A stretch of 64,000 nucleotides of DNA from Arcticibacterium sp047623945 (GTDB lineage: Bacteria; Bacteroidota; Bacteroidia; Cytophagales; Spirosomataceae): the NCBI GenBank assembly GCA_047623945.1, contig JBLHOT010000010.1:11170-75169 (forward strand), written 5' to 3'. Below, piece by piece: positions 25,836-35,922 of this stretch (position 1 is its first letter; each line of letters opens with the position of its first letter). The notes beneath the pieces are model-generated. The model was not told the DNA's origin, made no database searches, and saw only the letters and a program-made list of their open reading frames with translations. A program made the translations under genes and the position numbers.

Positions 25836-27077
25836 TTAACGCAAGCTTAATATTTTCATTTCTACACGTCTATTCAGTTCTGGATCTACGTCAGAAACTG
25901 GGCTATCTGGTCCTCTACCTATCGTAATAATCCGTCTGGAAGAGATGCCTTGTTTGATAAGATACTTCTTACAAGCCTCGGCTCTTTCTTCTGAGAGCTT
26001 GATGTTTGCTCTTCTATCTCCTTCGTCTGACGTGTAACCGGCTATTTGAATTCTGGCTTTGGAGTAGTTCGACATAAAGTTTAGCACATCTATAAGGTCA
26101 CTCTCATTTGATGGACTTATATCGGCAGAACTACGCTCAAAAATCAAGCCTGTTAAAACCAACTCCTCTCCTATTTCAATATCCTTCTTGCCCACCTCTA
26201 CTTTCTCTTCTATCTTTTCCTTCTTTAATTTAGGCTCTCTTCTCTTCTTTGGTTTAGGTGTTCTTTTCCTAAAATTGAGTTCTTGATTTAAGCTCACGAA
26301 GATCGTATTTATAAGTCTACTTGTCTGCGTTACACCCACCGTAGAACCCGACCTCAGAAAAGAAACCTCTGATGTAGCCAACGGCACTATGGCCAAATTA
26401 ACACCTATTTCCATTTCAAAATCATTGTATCCCAAAGACATATCTTGACCTATTCCGAGATAAATACTAGCCTTAATGTCATTACTGCTCAGTCCCCTAA
26501 ATCTAAGTCCCGTATTGTTTTGATTAAGAAAATCCACCGTATTAGAGCCCAAACTTGTATTGTCTCTAGCTCTTTTTTCATAAACCGCATTTACATTCGG
26601 AATCCAAACTCCTTTTAAAACATAAAATAGGCTATGAGCATCATATCTAAAGCCCACATTGATATTGTAATAATGAAAATCATCAATAATCCCAGAGACC
26701 TCTGCACCGTTTCTAATGTAAGACAAACTTGGTTTATATACACTTAGCTGATTTATCCTTTCTGCCCCAAGCGTCAATTTAAACTTATCAGAAATTTTAT
26801 AGTTAAAGTCTAAGCCAAACCTATTTGTAGTTTCAAAACTAAAACTCTGCTCTCCCGCTGCATTTGAGACATTTCCAATGTTATAAAAGCTCCACTTATA
26901 AATCATTCGCTCATTTCCCTCTATCACGTTTTGCCTCCCGGGAAGCACCATACCAAGACCAAAGTGTGGGCTAATGCTAAAACGAGATTGCTCACTTTGA
27001 GCTGAAACGCCTAGGCTTAAAACACCAAGAAAAGAGACCAGAATTGACCTAAAAAGTTTAGTCTTGTTAGACCCCAT
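25836..27077 (-). CDS. OmpA-family outer-membrane protein
   Basis: 413 residues with a signal peptide ending LGVSAQ. Residues 30-270 are amphipathic beta strands with typical outer-membrane barrel alternation (FSISPHFGLGMVLPG, FEMEIGVNLAIVPL). A short Lys/Pro/Glu-rich linker (KRTPKPKKRREPKLKKEK) leads to the OmpA domain: LIFERSSADISPSN, IQIAGYTSDEGDRRAN, LSEERAEACKKYLIKQGI and RIITIGRGPDSPV, which binds peptidoglycan. Its start codon overlaps the stop codon of the epimerase gene by one base, so the two are translated from one transcript. Confidence 0.88.
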   Translation of the reverse strand: MGSNKTKLFRSILVSFLGVLSLGVSAQSEQSRFSISPHFGLGMVLPGRQNVIEGNERMIYKWSFYNIGNVSNAAGEQSFSFETTNRFGLDFNYKISDKFKLTLGAERINQLSVYKPSLSYIRNGAEVSGIIDDFHYYNINVGFRYDAHSLFYVLKGVWIPNVNAVYEKRARDNTSLGSNTVDFLNQNNTGLRFRGLSSNDIKASIYLGIGQDMSLGYNDFEMEIGVNLAIVPLATSEVSFLRSGSTVGVTQTSRLINTIFVSLNQELNFRKRTPKPKKRREPKLKKEKIEEKVEVGKKDIEIGEELVLTGLIFERSSADISPSNESDLIDVLNFMSNYSKARIQIAGYTSDEGDRRANIKLSEERAEACKKYLIKQGISSRRIITIGRGPDSPVSDVDPELNRRVEMKILSLR

Positions 27078-27949
27078 TATTTCTTCATTATTTTCTTAAA
27101 AAGCGGCAAGGCTCTTTCCAAGCCTTCAAGTTCGGGATGCCACCTTTTCTCCCACTCTAAACTGATAAAACCTTTATAATTCATAGAATCTACGGCTTTC
27201 AGAATATCTAAAATAGGTACTTCTCCTCTGCCCGGCAAAGTATATTCATGAACTCCCTCCTTAAGATAACCATCCTTTATCTGCACAAAATTTATATACT
27301 CACTAAGCTTGCCAACCATCTCTGATGCCTTTTCTCCAGTTTTTAGGTGCATATTAAAATAGTCCCAAATAATTCCCGTGGTTTCTAAATCTTGTGATTT
27401 CATAATGTATTCAATATCAGAAGAGAAAACCACGTCGCCATGAGCGTCAAGTAGCGTTTTAACCCCAGTGCCTTTTGAAAAAGAGGAGAGTTCTTCCAGG
27501 CCCTCGCCAATTAAATCCAGAGACCTTTTTTTATCTTCTTTAAAAGCCAATTTGTCAGGAAATACCCTAACAAATGGACAATATATCTCATTCGCTAGCT
27601 CAATGTATCTTTTAACTGTATCAATATTCTCCTTCCTCTTTTCTATATTCGTTTCATGAAGATTTGCAGATGGATTAATATTCACAATCTCCACCCCATA
27701 ATCCTCCGCCATCCTTTTTGAAACCTTTAGGTTTTCTTTAGAAAAGGTTGGACTTTTCAAAATGTCAATCTCGTCCAAAAGACCTCTTATTTCTATACCT
27801 TCGAAGCCATATTTGTCAGCCGCTCTGAGGATTTTATCCCATGACCATTCTGGACAACCCAAAGTAGAAAAACAAAGTTGTCTTTTACTTTTAAAGGACG
27901 ACAATGCAAACCCAGAAAGTGTGGTAGCTAAAAATAATCTTCTATTCAT
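27077..27949 (-). CDS. Exported sugar-phosphate isomerase/epimerase-like TIM barrel
   Basis: 290 residues. It starts MNRRLFLATTLSGFALSSF, a signal with two Arg, so likely exported. The rest is an AP-endonuclease-2/xylose-isomerase-like barrel: RAADKYGFEGIEIRG, EIVNINPSANLHE, LLDAHGDVVFSSD, GIIWDYFNMHLKTGE, FVQIKDG and GFISLEWEK supply the metal-binding His, Asp and Glu. Substrates of these exported barrels are mostly unknown keto-sugars or inositols. It is the second such enzyme in the window (see 23923-24819), though only distantly similar. It overlaps the OmpA gene by one base and is divergent from the NIPSNAP gene. Confidence 0.84.
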   Translation of the reverse strand: MNRRLFLATTLSGFALSSFKSKRQLCFSTLGCPEWSWDKILRAADKYGFEGIEIRGLLDEIDILKSPTFSKENLKVSKRMAEDYGVEIVNINPSANLHETNIEKRKENIDTVKRYIELANEIYCPFVRVFPDKLAFKEDKKRSLDLIGEGLEELSSFSKGTGVKTLLDAHGDVVFSSDIEYIMKSQDLETTGIIWDYFNMHLKTGEKASEMVGKLSEYINFVQIKDGYLKEGVHEYTLPGRGEVPILDILKAVDSMNYKGFISLEWEKRWHPELEGLERALPLFKKIMKK

Positions 27950-28035
27950 AAATCAGTTTTTAATCAATTTGACCTCGTCCTAGGCTTTTGATAAAGCGTT
28001 TTATTGTAAATTTACATAAAGCAAAATTTAATTTT

Positions 28036-28782
28036 ATGAAAACTCTATTTGGACTTGTTTTTATGTTAATGTCATTTACTACTATAGCCAAGGAAGATAC
28101 CAAAGTATATGAGCTCCGGACATATCACTGTCACGATGGCCGAAGAGATGCCCTGATTTCTAGATTCGAAAACTTTACTACTAAAATTTTTGAAAGACAT
28201 GGCATGGAGAATATTGCCTATTGGCTCCCTACTTCAGACGAGATGTCTAACGACTTGATCTATATGTTAGCCTACCATTCTATGGAGGCTAGAGATGCTT
28301 CATGGAAAGGCTTTATGGCAGACGAAGAGTGGCAGAAAGTGTGGGCTGATTCTAAAAAAGATGGTAACATCGTAAAATCCGTTGATTCTGAATTCCTTAA
28401 AATAGAACCAGAATTAACCAAGAAATTCAAATTGAAAGCCGAATCCCCAGAGAGAGTTTTTGAATTGCGTTCTTACTATTGCCTACCGGGAAGATATCCA
28501 AATATTGTGGCTCGGTTTAGAGACCACACTCGCAAAATTTTCAAAAAACACGATATGGAAAACATTGCCTATTGGGGCAGTATTGAAAAAGAAGGAACAC
28601 AGCCTCATTTGGTTTACATTATAGCTCATGAAAACGAATGGGCCTCAAAAAGGGCTTGGAATGCATTTAGGGTAGACCCAAAATGGAAAGCAGCACAAAA
28701 AGCTTCTGAAATGGATGGGAAAATTGTAGAAAAGGTAGTCTCTGTTATGATGAAACCGCTACCCTTCTCTAGGCTTAAATGA
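28036..28782 (+). CDS. Exported NIPSNAP family protein
   Basis: 248 residues from the ATG at 28036, chosen because MKTLFGLVFMLMSFTTIAKE is a signal peptide; a start 16 codons upstream would hide it. The mature part holds two NIPSNAP (PF07978) ferredoxin-like repeats, each opening YELRTYHCHDGRRDAL or FELRSYYCLPGRYPNI and each containing ENIAYW. The family is widespread but without a settled biochemical role; bacterial exported forms often sit in sugar-oxidation clusters. The stop codon overlaps the start of the phosphatase gene (ATGA at 28779-28782), so translation is coupled. Confidence 0.87.
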   Translation: MKTLFGLVFMLMSFTTIAKEDTKVYELRTYHCHDGRRDALISRFENFTTKIFERHGMENIAYWLPTSDEMSNDLIYMLAYHSMEARDASWKGFMADEEWQKVWADSKKDGNIVKSVDSEFLKIEPELTKKFKLKAESPERVFELRSYYCLPGRYPNIVARFRDHTRKIFKKHDMENIAYWGSIEKEGTQPHLVYIIAHENEWASKRAWNAFRVDPKWKAAQKASEMDGKIVEKVVSVMMKPLPFSRLK

Positions 28783-30785
28783 TAAGATTCTTTTTTGTTT
28801 TTGGTCTTTTTTTTCCTTTTGTGTCGCTCTCACAAGAGCTCCTTCGCGGGCCTTATTTACAAAGTGCTACCCAATCAAGTATCATTCTTAAATGGCGAGC
28901 GACCACTTCTGGTGAAGTAGAAATCAAGTATGGAACAGACTCCAATAACCTAAATTTCACTATCCGTGAGTCTCAAGTTTATAACCACGAAGTTCGACTA
29001 GAAAACCTTGAACCAAATACTAGGTATTTCTATCAAATCTCTAGCGTGGGCATTGAACCTTTTGGCTCCTATTTTTATACACTTCCAGTAAAAGGCACCA
29101 AACCCAAACTGCGTTTTATCGCTCTAGGAGATTGTGGCACAGGCACACTTATGCAGAAAGAAGTCCTTGCTTCGGTCAGTAATTATGTAGGTGACCAAAA
29201 GTTAGATGGCCTTATGCTTCTGGGCGATAATGCCTACAATTCTGGCTATGACCACGAGTACGACCAACGATTTTTCCCCATTTATCAAAAAGAACTTCTA
29301 GACCACGTAGTGCTTTGGCCCTCTCCTGGAAACCATGATTATGCGGGTCTGGTCTGGCCAAATAGCTCAGGTGAGCAGCCAGACTATTTCAATATGTTTA
29401 GCCTGCCTAGCCATGGTGAGTCTGGCGGAATTCCTTCAAATTCTGAGGCCTATTATGCCTATGATATTGGCAATGTTCATTTTATAGCATTAGATTCATA
29501 CGGTACTGTTGAAGGAAAAAGAATGTCTGATTTACTAGGCAAACAAGCGGCATGGCTGGAAAAAGACTTGGCTACCAACAAACAAGACTGGACCGTCGTC
29601 TACTTTCATCATCCTCCTTTTACAAAGGGCTCTCATGACTCTGATAAAGAACAAGAATTGATAGATATCCGAAATAACATAGTCCCTATTTTAGATAAAT
29701 ACGGTGTGGATTTAGTTCTAACAGGACATTCGCATACTTATGAGCGTACAAGTTTAATACATAACTACACAGGTGATGAAGGCTCCTTTAGTGCTGAAAA
29801 ACATAATTTAAGCAGCTCATCCGGCAAATTCGACGGCACAAATAATTCATGCCCCTACATAAAGTCTGGTTCTGGGACGGTATACGTCGTAGCGGGAACT
29901 TCTGGCTGGGCTGGCGTAACTTCAGAAGGATACCCACATAATGCCATGAAATATTCTAATGCTATAGAAACCGGAGCTTTAATCCTTGATATAGAGGCCA
30001 ATAGGTTGGATTTGAAATACTTAAACTCCAAAGGCGTTATTTTAGACAAATTCTCCATCCTGAAAGAAGTCAACAAGACAGGGAGTTTGACCATTGATTG
30101 TGGGGAGAAACTTACCTTGAAAAATAGCTGGAACGGCGAGGCCATTTGGAATTCCAGAACTGAAAGAAAGGCAGAAATCACCATTGATAGCCTGTCTAAC
30201 AATACCTTATTTTTGGCAACTGATCCTTACGCTTGCTTGACTGATACATTTAAAGTGAGTGTAAACCCTTATTCCATGCCAAGTCTAACTTCCAATTCTC
30301 CCATTTTAGCCGGAAATAGGCTTGAGTTAAATTCCGAATTCGATGGATTAGGTACTATAAATTGGACCGGGCCCAACACCTTTGAGAGTAAAAAAACAAA
30401 TCCAGTTATTGACCATGTGACTATCAATGCCGCTGGCACTTACACCTTAAAAGCAAATTATAAAAACTGTCTTAGCGAGGCAGAATTAGAAGTAGAAATC
30501 ATACCATTATTATCCCTCGAAACGTCAAAAAGCCCTTTAGGTGTTTTTCCTAATCCTGCAGGAAACCTCTTGAAAATAAGCTTTAAACCTGTACTTTCAG
30601 GGAATTATACTTTTAACCTATACTCTTCAGCAGGAAAAAGTCTAGCCACAAAAGAGCTGTATTTAAAGGAAAGCAAGAATGCAGACTTAAGTTTTGATTT
30701 AAACACTATGCAAACCTCTGGAAAATTAATCCTTAAAGTCACTTCTGATAATTTTTCCATCACAAAATCAGTCATTAGATATTAA
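28779..30785 (+). CDS. Purple acid phosphatase-like metallophosphoesterase with type IX secretion tail
   Basis: 668 residues with a signal peptide ending FVSLSQ. Residues 25-105 form an N-terminal fibronectin-like domain (ILKWRATTSGEVEIKYG, LEPNTRYFYQI). The catalytic domain has all metal motifs in order: GDCGTG, LLGDNAYNSG, PSPGNHDYAG, FHHPPFTKGS and GHSHTYERT, so it should bind two metals and cleave phosphate esters. Residues 450-580 are Ig-like, and the last 80 (VFPNPAGNLLKISF, then VIRY) form a type A sorting domain for type IX secretion, meaning the enzyme reaches the cell surface or medium. Likely role: phosphate scavenging. Coupled to the NIPSNAP gene. Confidence 0.92.
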   Translation: MIRFFFVFGLFFPFVSLSQELLRGPYLQSATQSSIILKWRATTSGEVEIKYGTDSNNLNFTIRESQVYNHEVRLENLEPNTRYFYQISSVGIEPFGSYFYTLPVKGTKPKLRFIALGDCGTGTLMQKEVLASVSNYVGDQKLDGLMLLGDNAYNSGYDHEYDQRFFPIYQKELLDHVVLWPSPGNHDYAGLVWPNSSGEQPDYFNMFSLPSHGESGGIPSNSEAYYAYDIGNVHFIALDSYGTVEGKRMSDLLGKQAAWLEKDLATNKQDWTVVYFHHPPFTKGSHDSDKEQELIDIRNNIVPILDKYGVDLVLTGHSHTYERTSLIHNYTGDEGSFSAEKHNLSSSSGKFDGTNNSCPYIKSGSGTVYVVAGTSGWAGVTSEGYPHNAMKYSNAIETGALILDIEANRLDLKYLNSKGVILDKFSILKEVNKTGSLTIDCGEKLTLKNSWNGEAIWNSRTERKAEITIDSLSNNTLFLATDPYACLTDTFKVSVNPYSMPSLTSNSPILAGNRLELNSEFDGLGTINWTGPNTFESKKTNPVIDHVTINAAGTYTLKANYKNCLSEAELEVEIIPLLSLETSKSPLGVFPNPAGNLLKISFKPVLSGNYTFNLYSSAGKSLATKELYLKESKNADLSFDLNTMQTSGKLILKVTSDNFSITKSVIRY

Positions 30786-30789
30786 AAAA

Positions 30790-30811
30790 GGTCCATACAT
30801 AAGCATGAACC
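30790..30811. terminator. Weak hairpin between convergent genes
   Basis: Arms GGTCCAT (30790-30796) and ATGAACC (30805-30811) pair with one mismatch; A-rich on the left and TTCTT on the right. It lies in the 52 bases between the convergent phosphatase and cupin genes and could end both transcripts. Confidence 0.4.
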
Positions 30812-30837
30812 TTCTTGAAATAAACTACTAATGATTA

Positions 30838-31680
30838 TTAAATATGAGCTAAAGCATTTTTAGCCGCGGTTTCTTCTTTCCAATGTTTCCACCTTTTGCC
30901 TAAAAGCTTGGTCATTCCTCTATCCACAATAGAGTGACGAGCTAAATACATCCCCCCCTTTAAGGTAGTAAATACAGAGTCATTAGCTCTTAAGGCTATA
31001 CTATATCCACCATCCACATATCTGATGTGGTGCCACCATAAAGACGGAATAAAAGCAGTTTCACCATGAGAAAAAACAGCCTCATACCCCTGCAAGTTTT
31101 TAGCAGCCGGGAATTTATCGTAATCAGGATTTTCTGGGTCAAAATGACTCATCACCGTCATAGGATGCTTGTAAAGCTTCTCACTCTGATCTGGCCCAAA
31201 AAGAATTATCTTTTTCCTTGTCTGAAACTGAGTCAAGAATACATTGGAGCAATCCATATCATAATGCAAACTTGTAACAGAGTCTTGACCTCCGAAGAAC
31301 ATGAATTTATAGTTCTTCACAAAACCATCCATGATGGTAGGGTAGCGAATGTCATTGACTAGTTCAGGGATTTTCTTAAATATATCGAACAAGAAAATCC
31401 TTAAATCAACCGGCCCTTCTTCTATCAAATCCAAATATTCACCAAATTTCATTCTCTTCGCTAATTGGAAATACTTATCTGGGTCGTGATAGTTCTTATC
31501 AATTAGAGGAACTATTAAGTCCCCATGGTTTTGTCTTAACCAATCAAAAGTCCATTTGTTAGTAGCAGGCCAGTCTTTTACCAAATCCGTGAAAATGACC
31601 GGCTTTTTGGGCTTCAAATAGTTTTCTAGAAATTCCTCTCTAGACAAATTACTTCTCCTTTCTATGGGTTCTAAATGCAT
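30838..31680 (-). CDS. Cupin-like (JmjC-type) Fe(II)/2-oxoglutarate dioxygenase
   Basis: 280 residues from the ATG at 31678-31680; this start, MHLEPIERRSNLS, is how relatives begin, and the ATG six codons earlier adds nothing. It is a Cupin_8/JmjC-like protein: KKPVIFTDLVKDWPA near the N-terminus, the iron ligands in TSLHYDMDCSNVF (His and Asp) and IPSLWWHHIRYV (second His), and IALRANDS at the end of the core. Family members hydroxylate amino acids in proteins such as ribosomal proteins, or small molecules, in the cytoplasm. The substrate here is not known. Confidence 0.85.
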   Translation of the reverse strand: MHLEPIERRSNLSREEFLENYLKPKKPVIFTDLVKDWPATNKWTFDWLRQNHGDLIVPLIDKNYHDPDKYFQLAKRMKFGEYLDLIEEGPVDLRIFLFDIFKKIPELVNDIRYPTIMDGFVKNYKFMFFGGQDSVTSLHYDMDCSNVFLTQFQTRKKIILFGPDQSEKLYKHPMTVMSHFDPENPDYDKFPAAKNLQGYEAVFSHGETAFIPSLWWHHIRYVDGGYSIALRANDSVFTTLKGGMYLARHSIVDRGMTKLLGKRWKHWKEETAAKNALAHI

Positions 31681-31819
31681 AAAACTAAATCTAAACAAGT
31701 TTCGTTTTAAATCTGTAAACGACGCTCTAAATTGAATAACTCAAAAACCAATGATTGCTTAAAAAGGTTTTGTCATTCAAATAGATTGCAAAATTAATAT
31801 TATTTCTTATCATTCTAGC

Positions 31820-32401
31820 ATGACCAAAATCATAAAAAATCTTTTCCCCTATCTCCTCGTAGCCATATTAAGTATTGCTCTTTGGAAAGTCTTTTCGGCC
31901 AAAATCCAAAATCCTTTCAAAATACAGACCACTGAGACTACCCATTCCCTCATTTTGAAGGAGATAAAAACATTAGGAAATCTTGAGTTAGCATCTTATC
32001 ACTTTAACGATATTGTTGAACAAAAACTCGTAAGAGACTATCTGCCAGACCCTAAAGCACTTCTAATAATTCATGGAGAAGCTACAGGATGTATAGATTT
32101 GAGTCTAGTGAAAGAGTCAAGTATAAGCACAGAACAAGATACTATCATTGTTACCCTGCCGAAACCTGCTATTTGCCATTTTAAAATAGACCATGAGAAA
32201 TCCAAAATCTATGACTCCGAATATGCCTTCTTAAATGAACAACTTCTTTTTGAGGAAGCTTACAAATCGGCTGAAAAACAGATCTTACAAACGGCGAAAG
32301 CCTCCGATCTTTTAGAAACGTCTCGTTTAAATGCAGAAAAGCTATTAATTCCACTTTTCAGTGCTATTGCTCAAAAACCAGTAGTACTAAGGTTTGAGTA
32401 A
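31820..32401 (+). CDS. DUF4230 membrane-anchored protein
   Basis: 193 residues. One membrane segment near the N-terminus (LFPYLLVAILSIALWKVF, about residues 8-25), then a soluble domain outside the cytoplasm. The features LASYHFNDIVEQKL, GEATGCIDLS, TIIVTLPKPAICHFKID and KSAEKQILQTA fit DUF4230 (PF14014), a common protein of unknown function in Bacteroidota and Firmicutes. It stands alone: divergent from the cupin gene and about 200 bases before secA. The 199-base gap to secA shows no gene and no clear promoter box. Confidence 0.8.
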   Translation: MTKIIKNLFPYLLVAILSIALWKVFSAKIQNPFKIQTTETTHSLILKEIKTLGNLELASYHFNDIVEQKLVRDYLPDPKALLIIHGEATGCIDLSLVKESSISTEQDTIIVTLPKPAICHFKIDHEKSKIYDSEYAFLNEQLLFEEAYKSAEKQILQTAKASDLLETSRLNAEKLLIPLFSAIAQKPVVLRFE

Positions 32402-32600
32402 AGTTCGTCTTGACGGTTCAATTCCAAGGGTTCGGCTATTTTGTCAGCACTTTCAATGGCCCAAAAATCCTTTGAGAGCGATATTAAAGTCAATTTGGCA
32501 TCATTTCTTTTCGAGCATCATTGTTGTTATGTTCCAAACTGAAATGAGTAATTTTGACCTCGTTTTATGAATAAAGATTTCACGATTTTAAATATATATA

Positions 32601-35600
32601 ATGTTAAATTTTCTAGGTAAAAGTATCTCGAAGATATTCGGAACAAAGTCTGATAAGGATGTCAAGATGTTAACTCCTTATGTGGTAGCCACTAATGCAG
32701 CGTTTGACTTGCTCCATGATCTAAGCAATGACGACTTTAGAGCTAAAACACAAGAGTTAAAAGATCATATAAATGATTACCTCGCTCCTATCAGGGATGA
32801 AATAACTGAAATCCAAAAAGAAATAGACGATAATCAAGAACTTAACATTCATCAAAAAGAGGCTTCCTTTAAGAGAATTGATGAATTAAGGGCCTCTGAA
32901 AATGTGGAACTTGAAAAAGTACTGTTAGACATTCTTCCTAGGGCTTTTGCTATTGTAAAGGAAACAGCCCGACGATTCAAAGAAAACGAAAGCATCACTG
33001 TTACCGCGTCACATTTAGACAGACAGTTGGCCATGAAAAAAGGCCATATAACTATTGAGGGAGATAATGCCGTTTGGAATAGCACTTGGGAAGCAGCAGG
33101 AAACCTTCTAAGATGGGACATGCTTCATTATGATGTGCAAATTATTGGTGGGGCTGCCTTACATAAAGGTAACGTAGCTGAAATGCAAACAGGTGAAGGA
33201 AAAACCTTAGTGGCCACTTTCCCTGCCTTTCTGAATGCAATTGCCGACAAAGGTGTTCATATCGTTACAGTCAATGACTACCTAGCCCGCCGTGACTCCG
33301 AATGGATGGCTCCTATTTTTGAATTCCATGGCATCACCTGTGATTGTATAGATAAGTATCCGGCAAATACCAATGCTCGTAGAGAGGCTTACGCCTCTGG
33401 TATTTCTTACGGAACAAATAACGAGTTTGGATTTGACTACCTAAGAGATAATATGGTAAGCAATCCTAAGGAGTTGGTTCAAAAGAGGCACCACTTTGCT
33501 ATGATTGATGAGGTGGATTCTGTTTTAATAGATGATGCCAGAACGCCGCTTATTATTAGTGGCCCCATGGCCAAAAAAGGAGATGAAGCTCTTTTCACCT
33601 CATTAAAGGCTAGGGTTTCTCAAATTGTAGACGTTCAGAAAACCAGTGTCAATAATTATCTCAATGAAGCCAAAAAACTCATAAAAGACGGCGAGGTTAA
33701 AGAAGGCGGTTTGGCTCTTTTTAGAGCTTATAGAGGCCTTCCAAAAAGCAAGCCCCTCATTAAGTTCCTTTCTGAAAGCGGCATAAAGAAAATCTTACTT
33801 GACGTAGAAGGTCAACATATTGCAGAGAATAATAAACTAATGCCACAGGCAGACGAGCCTTTATATTTCACGATTGATGAAAAAAATAAAGGAATCGAAC
33901 TGACGGATAAGGGAATTGACTATTTAACTGGACATGATGAGGACCCTGAGTTTTTCATCATGCCGGACCTTTCTATCAAAATTGATGAAATTGATAAAAG
34001 CGATGCTAGCGAACAAGATAAAATCCTTAACAAGGATGAGCTTATCAGGGACTACTCCACAAAAGCCGAGCGTATTCATGCCATAAACCAGTTACTAAAA
34101 TCATACTGTCTATTTGAGAAAGACGTAGATTACGTTTTGATGGATGGCAAAGTGAAAATCGTAGATGAACAAACTGGCCGTATTATGGATGGCAGACGTT
34201 GGTCAGATGGATTGCACCAAGCAGTAGAGGCCAAAGAGAATGCTAAGGTGGAAGATTCTACACAAACATATGCCACCGTAACGCTCCAGAATTACTTCCG
34301 CATGTACCACAAACTTGCTGGTATGACAGGAACTGCAGAAACAGAAGCAGGTGAACTTTGGAAGATTTATAAGTTGGACGTGGTGAGCATTCCTACTAAC
34401 AGGCCAGTTGTTAGAGAAGACATGCAAGACAAGGTCTACAAAACCGTTAGAGAGAAATATAACGCGGTAGCAGACGAAATTGTGGATCTGGTAAAAAAGG
34501 GTAGGCCCGTATTGCTAGGAACCACCTCGGTAGAAAATTCAGAAATATTGAGTAAGATGCTCAGTATTAGAAAAATAAATCATCAAGTACTTAATGCCAA
34601 GCAGCACTCCCGTGAGGCCGATATTGTAGCTGAAGCAGGAAAGCCAGGTAATGTGACCATCGCCACCAATATGGCTGGTAGAGGTACAGACATTAAACTT
34701 ACCGCAGAAAGTAAATCTGCAGGTGGATTGGCAATTGTGGGGACAGAGCGTCATGAATCTAGACGAGTGGATAGACAGCTTAGAGGTAGAGCAGGTCGTC
34801 AAGGAGACCCGGGTTCTTCACAATTCTTCGTCAGTTTAGAGGACAGTTTGATGCGTTTGTTCTTCTCAGACAGAACCGCCAAAATGATGGATAAGCTTGG
34901 CATGGAAGAAGGCGAAGTTATTCAGCACTCCATGATAACCAATTCCATTGAGCGAGCTCAGCAGAAAGTTGAAGAGAATAACTTTGGCATCAGAAAACGT
35001 CTCATCGAATATGATGACGTAATGAATGTACAGAGGGATACTATATATAAGAGACGTAAAAATGCTCTATTTGGAGACAGATTATCTCTGGATATCGCCA
35101 ACGTACTATATGATACCTGTCATGCAGTTCTGATGAATGCTGGTAAAAACTACGATGAGTTTGAAATCAGAAGTCTTCAAAACCTAGGCTTTAAGCCAGA
35201 AATCACAAGAGACGAATTTGATAGAAATAAAGGTGATATAGAGGATCTGTTCTTCGATATGGCCTATAAACACTACAATGAGAAAAACTCAGCAATTGCT
35301 GAAAAAACAATTCCTGTTTTAAAGAAAGTTTTAGAGGACAGAAATGCCATCAAAGACGAGCCTTTTATGGCAGTGGTAGGTGACGGCACAAAGAATATTG
35401 CGGTATTCTGTGACATGCAAAAATGTGTGGACACTAATGGCAAAGAACTTATCAAAGAAATGGAAAAAGCCATTTCCTTAGGAGTTATTGACCAGGAGTG
35501 GAAAGAACATTTAAGAGATATGGATGATCTGAAGCAATCTGTTCAGAATGCCTCTTATGAGCAAAAAGACCCACTTTTGATTTACAAATTTGAAGCAGTG

Positions 35601-35915
35601 GAGCTATTCCAAAACTTCCTCCAAAAAGTAAACGCTGAAATGGTTTCATTCTTAATGAAAGCAGGTGTGGTAGAAATGCGTTTTCAGCAGGTAGCCCCAC
35701 CAAAACAAGATAAACCTAAGTTATCTACAAATAGAACTCCAGGATCTGGAGAAGGCGGTACGGCTGGCCCAATTACTCCTGCCAAATCTCAAAAAGTAGC
35801 TAGTAGAAACGACCGTGTAAGTGTTCAATTCAAAGATGGCTCTGTAAAAAGAGATGTGAAGTTTAAACATGTAGAACAAGAAGTGGCATCTGGGGATGCG
35901 GTTTTAATAGACTAA
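32601..35915 (+). CDS. secA: Protein translocase ATPase SecA
   Basis: 1104 residues, the long form typical of Bacteroidota (about 1100 against 900 in E. coli). Walker A is MQTGEGKTLVATFPA near residue 198 and the DEAD-like box MIDEVDSVLIDDARTPLIIS near 303. The second helicase half has TNMAGRGTDIKL and RRVDRQLRGRAGRQGDPGSS. It drives export of unfolded proteins through SecYEG. The extra length comes from insertions such as residues 335-460. The C-terminus ends in VEQEVASGDAVLID with no CxCxnCH zinc site, so interaction with SecB through that tail is not possible; this is usual in the lineage. The short-chain dehydrogenase gene begins 7 bases later. Confidence 0.97.
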   Translation: MLNFLGKSISKIFGTKSDKDVKMLTPYVVATNAAFDLLHDLSNDDFRAKTQELKDHINDYLAPIRDEITEIQKEIDDNQELNIHQKEASFKRIDELRASENVELEKVLLDILPRAFAIVKETARRFKENESITVTASHLDRQLAMKKGHITIEGDNAVWNSTWEAAGNLLRWDMLHYDVQIIGGAALHKGNVAEMQTGEGKTLVATFPAFLNAIADKGVHIVTVNDYLARRDSEWMAPIFEFHGITCDCIDKYPANTNARREAYASGISYGTNNEFGFDYLRDNMVSNPKELVQKRHHFAMIDEVDSVLIDDARTPLIISGPMAKKGDEALFTSLKARVSQIVDVQKTSVNNYLNEAKKLIKDGEVKEGGLALFRAYRGLPKSKPLIKFLSESGIKKILLDVEGQHIAENNKLMPQADEPLYFTIDEKNKGIELTDKGIDYLTGHDEDPEFFIMPDLSIKIDEIDKSDASEQDKILNKDELIRDYSTKAERIHAINQLLKSYCLFEKDVDYVLMDGKVKIVDEQTGRIMDGRRWSDGLHQAVEAKENAKVEDSTQTYATVTLQNYFRMYHKLAGMTGTAETEAGELWKIYKLDVVSIPTNRPVVREDMQDKVYKTVREKYNAVADEIVDLVKKGRPVLLGTTSVENSEILSKMLSIRKINHQVLNAKQHSREADIVAEAGKPGNVTIATNMAGRGTDIKLTAESKSAGGLAIVGTERHESRRVDRQLRGRAGRQGDPGSSQFFVSLEDSLMRLFFSDRTAKMMDKLGMEEGEVIQHSMITNSIERAQQKVEENNFGIRKRLIEYDDVMNVQRDTIYKRRKNALFGDRLSLDIANVLYDTCHAVLMNAGKNYDEFEIRSLQNLGFKPEITRDEFDRNKGDIEDLFFDMAYKHYNEKNSAIAEKTIPVLKKVLEDRNAIKDEPFMAVVGDGTKNIAVFCDMQKCVDTNGKELIKEMEKAISLGVIDQEWKEHLRDMDDLKQSVQNASYEQKDPLLIYKFEAVELFQNFLQKVNAEMVSFLMKAGVVEMRFQQVAPPKQDKPKLSTNRTPGSGEGGTAGPITPAKSQKVASRNDRVSVQFKDGSVKRDVKFKHVEQEVASGDAVLID

Positions 35916-35922
35916 GAGATAA

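Noticed and set aside
30952..30958. Run of seven C in the cupin gene as a phase-variation tract
   Set aside because: Seven-base runs occur elsewhere in the window by chance; only the nine-base run in the regulator is long enough to be notable.
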